Shown here: one piece after another, positions 17,871-25,701 of the stretch | Numbering within the stretch: the first letter of the stretch is position 1 | Layout: every line of letters starts with the position of its first letter | DNA from: G963663615 sp963663615 | Lineage (GTDB): Bacteria > Bacteroidota > Ignavibacteria > Ignavibacteriales > Melioribacteraceae | Assembly (NCBI GenBank): GCA_963663615.1 | Contig: OY760517.1 | Coordinates: forward strand, 1,240,001 to 1,304,000 | Direction of reading: 5' to 3' | Length of the DNA stretch: 64,000 nt | The notes under the pieces: model-generated | What the model was told of the DNA's origin: nothing | What the model saw: only the letters and a program-made list of their open reading frames with translations | Database searches by the model: none | Program-made: the position numbers and the translations under genes

Positions 17871-18017
17871 GCTTTCTTAATTGCCTTGGGAGTATTGTAT
17901 ATACTTCACAGGAAAATATTATTGACTCATATCAAATTGATTAACAGGTTATAGTAAATTAAATAGGGAAACAAGGGTATTTTTATTTGGGCAAGTGTTA
18001 ATTATTTAATATTTTTT

Positions 18018-18031
18018 GGATGTTAACATCC
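18018..18031. promoter_or_regulatory. 14-bp palindrome upstream of nfnAB
   Basis: GGATGTTAACATCC is a perfect palindrome about 80 nt before the nfnA start codon, followed by CATCT...AGATG at 18036-18053. Size and place fit an operator for a dimeric regulator; this is inference. Confidence 0.35.
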
Positions 18032-18111
18032 TCTCATCTATTTATAGAAGATGTTATACTTTATGGCTTTATATAATTAACTAAACATGTTCGATTTGGG
18101 GAATACGTTAT

Positions 18112-18969
18112 ATGAATAAGATAGTACTCAAAAAACAGCTTTCCGAAACAGTATATATGATGAAAGTTGAGGCCCCTTTAATTGCAGAAGAACGTGCTGC
18201 TGGTCAGTTTGTTATTCTGCAATTGGATGATGACTTCGGTGAAAGAATTCCACTTACTATTGCTGATGCAAGTAAGGAGGACGGAACTGTTACAATAATT
18301 TTTCAGGTAGTTGGAAAATCAACTCTTGATCTATCCAATCTTAATGAAGGTGATTTTATTCAAACTGTAGTTGGACCTCTTGGTTTGCCTACACACATTG
18401 ATAACTTTGGTACTGTAGTTTGTGTTGGTGGTGGTATTGGTGTAGCTCCGCTTCATCCAATTGCTGAAGCTTTGAAAGCTGCTGGTAACAAGGTTATAAT
18501 TATTATTGGTGCAAGAACCAAGGAATTGTTGATTCTTGAAGATGAAATGAAAGCTATTGCTGATGAATTTATTGTTGTTACTGATGATGGTTCATACGGA
18601 AGAAAAGGTTTGGTAACTGAACCATTAAAAGAAATTTGTGAACGCGACCCTAAACCGGATATGGCAATTGCAATTGGTCCTCCGGTAATGATGAAATTCT
18701 GTGCACTTACTACAAAGCCTTACGATGTTCATACACTTGTTTCCCTTAATACCATTATGGTTGATGGTACTGGTATGTGCGGTGGTTGCCGTGTAAACGT
18801 TGGGGATGAAGTGAAATTTGTTTGTGTTGACGGTCCTGAATTTGATGGTCATAAAGTTGATTTTGATAATATGATAGCCCGACTTAACTCTTACAAAAAA
18901 TTTGAAAAAGATGCTCACAATTGCCGTCTTGATGCAATGGTAGCTGAAAAAGAGAAGGAGGCGAAATAA
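18112..18969 (+). CDS. nfnA: NfnA-type FAD/NAD-binding [2Fe-2S] subunit
   Basis: 285 aa. A ferredoxin-NADP reductase-like flavoprotein of the sulfide/dihydroorotate-dehydrogenase-like family. The FAD domain comes first (about 1-95), then an NAD-binding domain with VCVGGGIGVAPL near 103. A C-terminal [2Fe-2S] cluster has Cys in GTGMCGGCRV plus FVCVDG (about 220-245). With the next gene it forms the NADH-dependent reduced ferredoxin:NADP oxidoreductase, which uses electron bifurcation to exchange electrons between ferredoxin, NADH and NADPH. The TAA stop shares its last base with the nfnB ATG, so the pair is translationally coupled. Confidence 0.88.
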   Translation: MNKIVLKKQLSETVYMMKVEAPLIAEERAAGQFVILQLDDDFGERIPLTIADASKEDGTVTIIFQVVGKSTLDLSNLNEGDFIQTVVGPLGLPTHIDNFGTVVCVGGGIGVAPLHPIAEALKAAGNKVIIIIGARTKELLILEDEMKAIADEFIVVTDDGSYGRKGLVTEPLKEICERDPKPDMAIAIGPPVMMKFCALTTKPYDVHTLVSLNTIMVDGTGMCGGCRVNVGDEVKFVCVDGPEFDGHKVDFDNMIARLNSYKKFEKDAHNCRLDAMVAEKEKEAK

Positions 18970-20465
18970 TGAGTTTTGTGCCTAAAGAAAAATTAGCCGA
19001 AGATGCAAAAACTATTCTTGCTGACTTAATGGAAAGAAAAGATCAGCTTAAGCCAAAAGACAGAATGGCAATTCCTCCGCAGATGATGCCTTCGCAAGAC
19101 CCTGATGTAAGAAGACATAACCTTGAAGAAGTTGCAATTGGTTATACCGAAGAACAAGCTCGTGTTGAAGCCATGAGATGTTTGCAATGTAAAAAGAAAA
19201 CTTGCGTTTCCGATTGCCCTGTATTTATCGAAATTCCAAGCTTTATTAAAATGATTGCCGAAGGTGATTTTAAAGGTGCCTCAAATCAAATTAAAACTAC
19301 TTCACTGTTACCAGCTATTTGTGGTCGTGTATGTCCGCAGGAAACACAGTGTATGCAGAACTGTACGGTTGGTAAAGGCTTAAAAGATGTTGATAAAGGT
19401 GTTGCTATTGGTCGCCTTGAAAGATTTATTGCAGACTGGGAACGTAACACAGGTAATATAGAGATTCCGGAAGTTAAACCTGCTACCGGTAAAAAAGTAG
19501 CGGTTGTTGGTTCTGGTCCTGCCGGACTTGTAGTAGCTGCCGATGTAAGACGTGAAGGTCATGATGTTACAATATTTGAAGCATTCCATAAACTTGGTGG
19601 TGTAATTCGTTATGGTATTCCTGAGTTCCGTCTTCCTAACGAAATTGTTGATCAGGAAATAAATACACTTACAAAAATGGGTGTTGAGTTCAAAACCAAC
19701 TTTGTTGTGGGCAGAACAAGAAAGCTTATGGACCTTATTGAAAAAGATGGTTACGATGCTGTATTTCTTGGTACAGGTGCCGGTTTGCCTATGTTTATGG
19801 GAATACCGGGCGAAAACCTTGTAGGTGTATTCTCTGCAAACGAATACCTTACTCGTGCTAACCTTATGCGTGCATTTGATAAAGGTAATGCAGATACACC
19901 AATTTACGAATCGAAAAATGTAGCTGTACTTGGCGGTGGTAACGTTGCCATGGATGCTGCACGTATGGCATTACGTCTTGGTGCTGAAAAGGTTTATATA
20001 GTTTACCGCAGAACCGAAAAAGAAATGCCTGCACGTGTTGAGGAAGTTGCACACGCTAAGGAAGAGGGTGTTGAATTCAGACTATTACAAAATGCAAAAA
20101 GTGTAATTGGTGACGAAAACGGTCGTGTTAAAGCTCTTGAATGTTTGCGTTACGAACTTGGCGAACCTGATGCTTCAGGCAGAAGAAGACCTGTTGAAAT
20201 TAAAGGTAGCGAGTTTGAACTTGACGTTGATACTGTTATCGTAGCAATTGGTAACGGCTCTAATCCGTTAATTAGTCAGACTACTCCGGGTATTGAAGTT
20301 AACAAATGGGGTAACATTATTGTTGATGAAAAACAGAAAACTTCTGTTGACCGCGTTTACGCCGGTGGCGATATTGTACTTGGTGCAGCAACAGTTATCC
20401 TTGCAATGGGCGAGGGTAGAAAAGCAGCAGCCAGCATCAATGAATTGTTAGCTAATGGTATGTAA
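18969..20465 (+). CDS. nfnB: NfnB-type NADPH-dependent glutamate-synthase-like oxidoreductase
   Basis: 498 aa. The N-terminal region binds two [4Fe-4S] clusters: CLQCKKKTCVSDCP near 71-84 and CGRVCPQETQCMQNC near 115-133. Two dinucleotide-binding folds follow, FAD at VAVVGSGPAGL near 177 and NADPH at VAVLGGGNVAMDAAR near 315. This is the large subunit of NfnAB (SudA/GltD-like). No glutamate synthase large subunit is nearby, and pairing with nfnA argues for the bifurcating complex rather than GltD. It has a strong AAGGAGG ribosome site and is followed by a terminator. Confidence 0.88.
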   Translation: MSFVPKEKLAEDAKTILADLMERKDQLKPKDRMAIPPQMMPSQDPDVRRHNLEEVAIGYTEEQARVEAMRCLQCKKKTCVSDCPVFIEIPSFIKMIAEGDFKGASNQIKTTSLLPAICGRVCPQETQCMQNCTVGKGLKDVDKGVAIGRLERFIADWERNTGNIEIPEVKPATGKKVAVVGSGPAGLVVAADVRREGHDVTIFEAFHKLGGVIRYGIPEFRLPNEIVDQEINTLTKMGVEFKTNFVVGRTRKLMDLIEKDGYDAVFLGTGAGLPMFMGIPGENLVGVFSANEYLTRANLMRAFDKGNADTPIYESKNVAVLGGGNVAMDAARMALRLGAEKVYIVYRRTEKEMPARVEEVAHAKEEGVEFRLLQNAKSVIGDENGRVKALECLRYELGEPDASGRRRPVEIKGSEFELDVDTVIVAIGNGSNPLISQTTPGIEVNKWGNIIVDEKQKTSVDRVYAGGDIVLGAATVILAMGEGRKAAASINELLANGM

Positions 20466-20489
20466 GATTATTTTTGTAATAAATGTAAG

Positions 20490-20522
20490 ACCCCGGTCAG
20501 CTTTGTTTGACTGGGGTTTTTT
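20490..20522 (+). terminator. Terminator of nfnAB
   Basis: A 10-bp stem ACCCCGGTCA/TGACTGGGGT, with one G-T pair and an 8-nt loop, is followed directly by Ts. It starts 25 nt after the nfnB stop. Confidence 0.9.
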
Positions 20523-20683
20523 ATGCAGTTTTTTTGTGAGATTAGATTTTTATTAAAATCAAGAGTTTAGCTAAGTAGAGTATTAAAATCAATTTTGTTT
20601 TGAGGTATCAAGTATTTCTATTCCAGCAACTTTACCTCTTTAGGTATGATTGTTTTTATATCTAATAAATTTTAGCATGGTCA

Positions 20684-21094
20684 TTATAATTGTTTATTTT
20701 CGCTTTCCTTTTTATCTAAAATATCATTAATAAAATCTTGTAATAACTCAGCGTCTTTGATTGCTTGTTCCATATCTTCTCTAGTTAACTCGAGTGGATA
20801 CGGGTATCGTATGTTCACTCCAAAGTCTGTCAATCTTAAAGCAACTTCATCAAAAAGAGAAAAATTCTTATTTATGGACTTACATAAATTATTAAGAATT
20901 GTTAGATCGTGTGTCCTGATAATTTCCCGATCATTTGAAATAAGGTATGCTTTGAGATATTTTTCTGCCGATTGCTGACAATGATAACAAATAATTTCTA
21001 ACGGAGCAGGATGCATTTGAGTTAAAAATTTGGATGAAGCAATATCCTTGTTAGCCAATTCTAACCATTCATTAACAATATCATTATTACCCAT
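20684..21094 (-). CDS. HEPN domain protein (HEPN/MNT pair)
   Basis: 136 aa from the ATG at 21094; a TTG one codon earlier is an alternative. It has the helical HEPN fold: LANKDIASSKFL, CYHCQQSAEKYLKAYL and RTHDLTILNNL, then a C-terminal RYPYPLELT region. HEPN proteins of this type pair with minimal nucleotidyltransferases as toxin-antitoxin systems; HEPN is typically an RNase and MNT neutralises it by nucleotidylation. I do not see the classical Rx4-6H RNase motif in the last helix, so catalytic status is uncertain. It overlaps the MNT gene by 8 nt. Confidence 0.8.
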   Translation of the reverse strand: MGNNDIVNEWLELANKDIASSKFLTQMHPAPLEIICYHCQQSAEKYLKAYLISNDREIIRTHDLTILNNLCKSINKNFSLFDEVALRLTDFGVNIRYPYPLELTREDMEQAIKDAELLQDFINDILDKKESENKQL

Positions 21095-21398
21095 CAATTA
21101 AAATCCCACTATTTTGAATCTTTTCTTCGAATGAGTTTTTAATCTGAGCTCTGTTGTTAAATTCCTCAACATCATACAGAATAATATCCAATGGTTTATT
21201 AATCTTATCAATTAAATCTTTTCGAATTGCTCTAATCATATCAAGCTTTCTTCTGCTACCAAGCTTTGAAATTATACACAAATCAATATCACTTGAAATT
21301 GTAGGGGTACCAGTTGCGTAAGAGCCAAATAGAAAAATTTTATCGATTTTATGTTTATTTTTAATTGTTTTACTAATTTCTAATAATAAATTATCCAT
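21087..21398 (-). CDS. Minimal nucleotidyltransferase (MNT), antitoxin-like
   Basis: 103 aa. Contains the polymerase-beta-type motif LFGSYATGTPTISSDIDLCII (Gly-Ser, then Asp-x-Asp) and a third acidic residue in KPLDIILYD, so the active site looks intact. It is encoded first in the pair and overlaps the HEPN gene, the usual HEPN/MNT order being variable. The family role, modification of the HEPN partner with nucleotides, is established for MntA/HepT-type pairs; its use here is inference. Confidence 0.85.
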   Translation of the reverse strand: MDNLLLEISKTIKNKHKIDKIFLFGSYATGTPTISSDIDLCIISKLGSRRKLDMIRAIRKDLIDKINKPLDIILYDVEEFNNRAQIKNSFEEKIQNSGILIDG

Positions 21399-21423
21399 AG
21401 TATATACTAATAGTTACCAAATA

Positions 21424-21715
21424 TTATATTCTATTTTTTAGTTTTGTTAAAGTTTTTTCGGGTGAACTTTTCATTGGTAAAACTGCAATAACATAAACGT
21501 TTTGAAAATCAATTTCGTAATAAATTGCATAAGGAAATATTTTTGATAATTTTCTGTAAATACCAAATATTCTTGAATGTATTCCAGCTTCAAACCTTAG
21601 TTTTTCAATATCAGCTAAAAGACTATTCCAGAAATATTCATCTAATCCTTCAGACTTTTCCATCGTCTAAATCTATTTTTGCATCTTTGAGTAAAACTAC
21701 ATTTCTTTCTTTCAT
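21424..21715 (-). pseudogene. Frameshifted RelE/ParE-like toxin
   Basis: The ATG at 21715 overlaps the antitoxin stop (TAATG) and opens MKERNVVLLKDAKIDLDDGK, the usual start of this toxin family. The frame hits TGA at 21650. The remainder lies in another frame (21424-21663): EGLDEYFWNSLLADIEKLR, then FPYAIYYEIDFQNVYVIAVL. Family members have a segment like FYD..EG joining the two parts, so a short deletion of a non-multiple of three at about 21650-21660 best explains it. The downstream part has its own ATG and could be read alone as 79 aa, but would lack the first strand and helix. Probably inactive. Confidence 0.75.
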
Positions 21716-21921
21716 TATTTCTTTGAATTCTTTAGTTGATCCAAAGTAATATACTCTGCTTGTCCATCGGCAATTTTATTAAGTCTTTTTTCAAGAATTG
21801 TTTTATGCCAATCAGGTGATTCAATTTGTTCGTCTTCCTTTTCTAATGACTTCCATACAGCATCAAGTAATGACAATCTTTCCTGAATAGATAATTTTTG
21901 TAATTCGTTTGTATTAAGCAT
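21715..21921 (-). CDS. Addiction-module antitoxin component
   Basis: 68 aa. It matches the short putative addiction module component family: QKLSIQERLSLLDAVWKSL in the first half, PDWHKTILEKRL and QAEYITLDQL in the second. These small acidic proteins neutralise RelE/ParE-type toxins and are encoded immediately before them. The stop codon overlaps the start of the toxin frame (TAATG), which shows how the pair was once organised. The antitoxin itself is intact although its toxin is broken. Confidence 0.8.
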   Translation of the reverse strand: MLNTNELQKLSIQERLSLLDAVWKSLEKEDEQIESPDWHKTILEKRLNKIADGQAEYITLDQLKNSKK

Positions 21922-22011
21922 ATTTTATTTTCACTGTATTTTTATTTCTAAAATTTATTATAACAAACTTTCTCTATAATATAAAGACAATATTTTGTCT
22001 AATTAAATTGG

Positions 22012-22482
22012 CTAATCTTTATTATCGTCCTTTTGTTTAAATACCTGTGCCCAGTTCGAGTTTTCTTTTGAGAGGAGTGACTCAATTCTTTGTACCAAAT
22101 TATGAAATCGCTCTTCAGTATTATAAGGAGCTGATTTGGTAAGGTATAACATTTTTTCATGTTTTAGCTGTTCGGCAGTGGTGCGGTAGTTAATCCAGTT
22201 TTCCTGAAATTTGTTCAACGAAATTATTGAGGCTGCAATAGCAATTATCCCGGCTAATATTCCAAGTAACCAACCGGAATATGGAATGTTTTCTGACTGT
22301 CCGGAAAGAAAAGTTATAAGTATTGCAGGAGTTATTTCAACGAGTTGCCAACGTTTAAACCATTTTTGATTCCATACACTTTTATTATCATACCACTCTA
22401 ATTGATCTTGTAATCTCTCTTTTAAATATTTTTCTTCAGACCAGGTTTTAAATTCTGACGGATTATATTCTTTACCGGACAT
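22012..22482 (-). CDS. DUF4231 two-helix membrane protein
   Basis: 156 aa. The pattern YLKERLQDQLEWYDNKSVWNQ..W, followed by two adjacent membrane segments (about 50-65 and 70-90) and then NWINYRTTAEQLKHEK, fits DUF4231. This family resembles SLATT-type two-helix effectors found near nucleotide-signalling defence genes (family knowledge; relation inferred). It sits next to two toxin-antitoxin loci, without a visible nucleotide cyclase. A GGGAGC ribosome site precedes the start on the minus strand. Confidence 0.75.
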   Translation of the reverse strand: MSGKEYNPSEFKTWSEEKYLKERLQDQLEWYDNKSVWNQKWFKRWQLVEITPAILITFLSGQSENIPYSGWLLGILAGIIAIAASIISLNKFQENWINYRTTAEQLKHEKMLYLTKSAPYNTEERFHNLVQRIESLLSKENSNWAQVFKQKDDNKD

Positions 22483-22578
22483 AAAATGTGCTCCCTTTTT
22501 ATTGCTAATTCAAAATAGCATTTGAGTACATCTTTGTCAATTGGTTATTATGTAAAATACCTTTGGAAAGGTTGCAAA

Positions 22579-24486
22579 CTATTTAAGCAAAACCATCTTT
22601 TTTGTTCTGCTTTCTCCATCAACAGAAAGTTTATAGAAATATATTCCACTGGTAAGATTTGTTGCATTAAACTCGTAGGTATAATTTCCTGCGTATTGGT
22701 TACCCTTGTAAAGTGTTGAAATTTGTCTTCCAACCGGATCAAATATTTCTAGTAACACGTGGTGATAATCTGCTGAGGCACCTTTTATATTGTAGCTAAT
22801 TTTGGTAGAGGGATTAAACGGATTAGGATAATTATTCTGTAATTTAAATCCATTTAGTTCACCCGGTTTACCCTCTTCTATTGATGAAACCGATATTGTT
22901 GTTGAATCCTGTTTTAGCAAAATCGGGGTTAAATCTGAAGAGTTGTACATTGCCTTAAATTGATCAATTTTTTGTGTTGCCTGATTAAAGAGATCATCAA
23001 CAAATTTTGGAGCAATCGTTTGGAAATATACATCAGTTTTAAGATGCAGATTTCCGGAAGCACCATTCAATGCAATTTTGTAGTGAACAAAGTCACTGCC
23101 GGAATCACCTAGGTTAAAATCAGGATCACTATCAGCCATACCATGAACAGCAACCGTATCATAAGATTCGTGTGTTTTGGTAAAGCCCGCAGGTGGAAGT
23201 CTGTTATCCTTAATATACCCGCTACCACGGAGCAGTGTATAGGTAACCTCATTATCAACATCCATCATAATTGCCTGATAAATTTGCACCTGCGATTCCC
23301 TTGTTAAGGTATCGTAGTGAGGTTCGTAAGTTTCATTTATTCCGACAATTGTACCATCGCTATTAAACTTGCCGGATTCAAAAATGGTGTTTCCCAAGTC
23401 ATCGGAAAGTTTCAGGTTAATCCATGTTCGTCTGCTTGGAAATCCTGTTGGAAATTTGTGTCCGGTGAGGTTTTTTACATTAACGGAGACAATCAGGAAT
23501 CCATCTTCAATTTTGTACTGTTCCGATAGGTCTATGGTATTATTAAGCATCTCGTTAGTTCGTTGCAAAGAGCTATCCATTTGTTCAGTGGTTGTGGTTA
23601 AACCCAGGGTGGAAGTGTGTTCACCTAACAGTTTATACATGTATGAGTTGCTGCCAACAAATTCATGATTATATACAGGTGTCCTAAGAGTTGATAACCA
23701 TGGTGGACTAACAGCAAGTTTGGTTTCCTGAGTGCTTTTCTGCATGTGGCAATCGCGGCACTCGGTTTCTTCTACGGAGTAGCTGCTGTTTTTCCATTCA
23801 ATATATGGTGTTTGTTCGGGAAAGTAACCGGCAATATTGCCATCATTATCAAGGTATGGAGTAAAAAGTGTATGGCAAGTTGCACAAACTTCGCTATCTT
23901 TTATATGTCCTGACTCAACAGGGGTGTAGCCTGAGTTGTTAAACATTGGTGCAGTTGTAGGATTTTTAAACGGTCCGTAGATTTGATGTACATCGGTTAT
24001 ATTGTAACCTCCCGAAAAACTTGCGGCTGCTGCCATATTAGTATTGTTTATTTGATGGCAAACCGTACAGCTAACACCATCCATACTTAACGGGTCATTT
24101 AGTCCGGCAGTAAAGGTATAATGATCAGAGCCGTGATATATCGCTTCGGTTCTACCCATTGGCATGTGGCAAGTTGCACATTTGTCTTCTATAACAGATT
24201 GTATAGAGGGAAACAATGCTACTTCGGAGGTAACTTTAGCCTGCCAGAACGGGTCTTTTGATGAGTTTGCCATCATTGTTGATTGCCACATTGTTGGTGG
24301 TGATATATCTTCACCATCAGGAGATGTGAAAGTATTGGTGCCGGAAGTATGGCAAAGTTCACAATTTCCCGATCCTGAAAATAGTGTTGAGGTTTCAGTT
24401 GGCAGTTTCTGGGGAAAAACAGCTACCGATAATAATAACAGAATAAAAGGTGTGAATATCTTAATAGATGCTTTTGTATTTTGCAT
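22579..24486 (-). CDS. Secreted multihaem cytochrome c with T9SS domain
   Basis: 635 aa. A signal peptide (to about residue 26) is followed by five CxxCH haem sites: CELCH (42-46), CATCH, CTVCH, CATCH and CRDCH, all in the first 250 residues. A beta-rich middle region (about 320-500) follows and then a T9SS sorting domain with QNNYPNPFNPST and a KMVLLK end. The protein should be matured with covalent haem in the periplasm and exported to the surface, where it could pass electrons to extracellular acceptors or act as a reductase; the reaction cannot be told. It is monocistronic and divergent from mltG. Confidence 0.88.
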   Translation of the reverse strand: MQNTKASIKIFTPFILLLLSVAVFPQKLPTETSTLFSGSGNCELCHTSGTNTFTSPDGEDISPPTMWQSTMMANSSKDPFWQAKVTSEVALFPSIQSVIEDKCATCHMPMGRTEAIYHGSDHYTFTAGLNDPLSMDGVSCTVCHQINNTNMAAAASFSGGYNITDVHQIYGPFKNPTTAPMFNNSGYTPVESGHIKDSEVCATCHTLFTPYLDNDGNIAGYFPEQTPYIEWKNSSYSVEETECRDCHMQKSTQETKLAVSPPWLSTLRTPVYNHEFVGSNSYMYKLLGEHTSTLGLTTTTEQMDSSLQRTNEMLNNTIDLSEQYKIEDGFLIVSVNVKNLTGHKFPTGFPSRRTWINLKLSDDLGNTIFESGKFNSDGTIVGINETYEPHYDTLTRESQVQIYQAIMMDVDNEVTYTLLRGSGYIKDNRLPPAGFTKTHESYDTVAVHGMADSDPDFNLGDSGSDFVHYKIALNGASGNLHLKTDVYFQTIAPKFVDDLFNQATQKIDQFKAMYNSSDLTPILLKQDSTTISVSSIEEGKPGELNGFKLQNNYPNPFNPSTKISYNIKGASADYHHVLLEIFDPVGRQISTLYKGNQYAGNYTYEFNATNLTSGIYFYKLSVDGESRTKKMVLLK

Positions 24487-24657
24487 TGTTTACCCGCCAT
24501 TATTTAGTATGTATATTATTTATATTCGAAGTAAATATAAAACATTTTAGCTTAAAATTGTGATATTTATTAAAAACAACAGGGGGTAATAAGTGGCTAA
24601 CTTTAATTCAAATATATTTTTTATATTTGTCTGTTTGATTGATAATTTTAAGGTTGA

Positions 24658-25701
24658 ATGGACAAGGTAAAGTTTAAAGATATATTTGGTTTGCTGAGGA
24701 AAACAGACTACTATATTATACTTGCGGTATTTGTATTTCTGCTTGGGTTTTTCATTTTTACTTTCTTTACACCAAACTATAATAATAACGGGGAAGAATA
24801 TAAGGTTTATATAAAACCAGGTATGACTTTGGACCGTGTGGCAAATGCCCTTAAACGTGATGGTGTTATTAATGATGCAGTTCCATTTAAGATTTCAGCT
24901 TATTTATATGGAGCTGAACGTAACATTAAAGCAGGCAGATATACCATAAAGGATGGATTAAGCTATATTGAGCTGGTTGAGATTCTTACTAAAGGTGCTC
25001 CTGATGAGCAAACCCTTGTTACGATACCGGAAGGTATATGGCAGCATAAACTTGCTGGTTTGCTTCAGGCTAACCTTGCAGTTGATTCGGCAAAAATTAT
25101 GGAACTTGGCAGGGATAAAAAGTTTATAAAATCTTTGGGATTGGATGTAGATAATCTCGAAGGGTATTTACTCCCGGAAACTTATTACTTTTTTGATGAT
25201 GCAAGAGAAAAAAGTATATTAAGAAAGCTGGCTTCCGAGACTACAAAATTGCTCGATAGCCATAAAGAGCAAATGGAAAAACTTGGTATGAACAGACATC
25301 AGATTTTAACTATGGCTTCAATAATTGATGGTGAGTCTAATGAAGTATCCGAGTTTAAGCGAATATCGGGTGTATATAATAACAGACTGCGTATTGGAAT
25401 GCCTCTCGAAGCTGATCCAACTGTTCAATATTTGCTCAGGAATACAAAGCGTTTTAATAAAGTTTATAAAAAAGACCTTGCTATAGATTCCCCTTACAAT
25501 ACATACATGTACAGGGGATTACCACCGGGACCAATAAATAATCCGGGGAAAGATGCAATTTTAGCAGCACTCTATCCCGAAAAGCACAAATATCTCTTTT
25601 TTGTTGTCACCAGTACCGGTAGTCATAAATTTGCCAAAACTTATAAAGAACATATCAGAAATGCTCAGGAGTATTACAGATGGAGAGATTCCAGAAAGTA
25701 A
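24658..25701 (+). CDS. mltG: Endolytic murein transglycosylase
   Basis: 347 aa. The MltG/YceG family cuts nascent peptidoglycan strands at the inner membrane. An N-terminal helix (about 17-40) anchors it. A LysM-like segment (YKVYIKPGMTLDRVANAL) is followed by the catalytic YceG domain with RLRIGMPLEADPTVQY and SPYNTYMYRGLPPGPINNPG. The loop that normally reads IVEKET is IIDGES here; one Glu remains in place, so activity is likely but worth checking. It overlaps the next gene by 22 nt, indicating an operon. Confidence 0.92.
   Translation: MDKVKFKDIFGLLRKTDYYIILAVFVFLLGFFIFTFFTPNYNNNGEEYKVYIKPGMTLDRVANALKRDGVINDAVPFKISAYLYGAERNIKAGRYTIKDGLSYIELVEILTKGAPDEQTLVTIPEGIWQHKLAGLLQANLAVDSAKIMELGRDKKFIKSLGLDVDNLEGYLLPETYYFFDDAREKSILRKLASETTKLLDSHKEQMEKLGMNRHQILTMASIIDGESNEVSEFKRISGVYNNRLRIGMPLEADPTVQYLLRNTKRFNKVYKKDLAIDSPYNTYMYRGLPPGPINNPGKDAILAALYPEKHKYLFFVVTSTGSHKFAKTYKEHIRNAQEYYRWRDSRK

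Larger units (their letters stand above)
17197..18111. other. Long gene-free region with several repeats
   Basis: About 0.9 kb between tRNA-Phe and nfnA without a convincing gene; the short open frames here have no ribosome sites and arise from palindromes. It holds an inverted copy of the dispersed repeat (17294-17342), a short hairpin (17413-17436), a 122-bp palindrome (17458-17579), a roughly 52-bp-period imperfect tandem repeat (17731-17870), and a 14-bp palindrome before nfnA (18018-18031). Confidence 0.6.

Noticed and set aside
17423..17944. Small open frames in the tRNA-nfnA gap
   Set aside because: They are made of palindromic and tandem repeat sequence, overlap each other in several frames, and lack ribosome sites.
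18969..20465. GltD, small subunit of glutamate synthase
   Set aside because: No large subunit is present, and the coupled upstream flavoprotein with a [2Fe-2S] site fits NfnAB.
21644..21670. Programmed frameshift in the toxin gene
   Set aside because: No slippery heptamer is visible, and residues expected between the two parts are missing, so a deletion explains it better.
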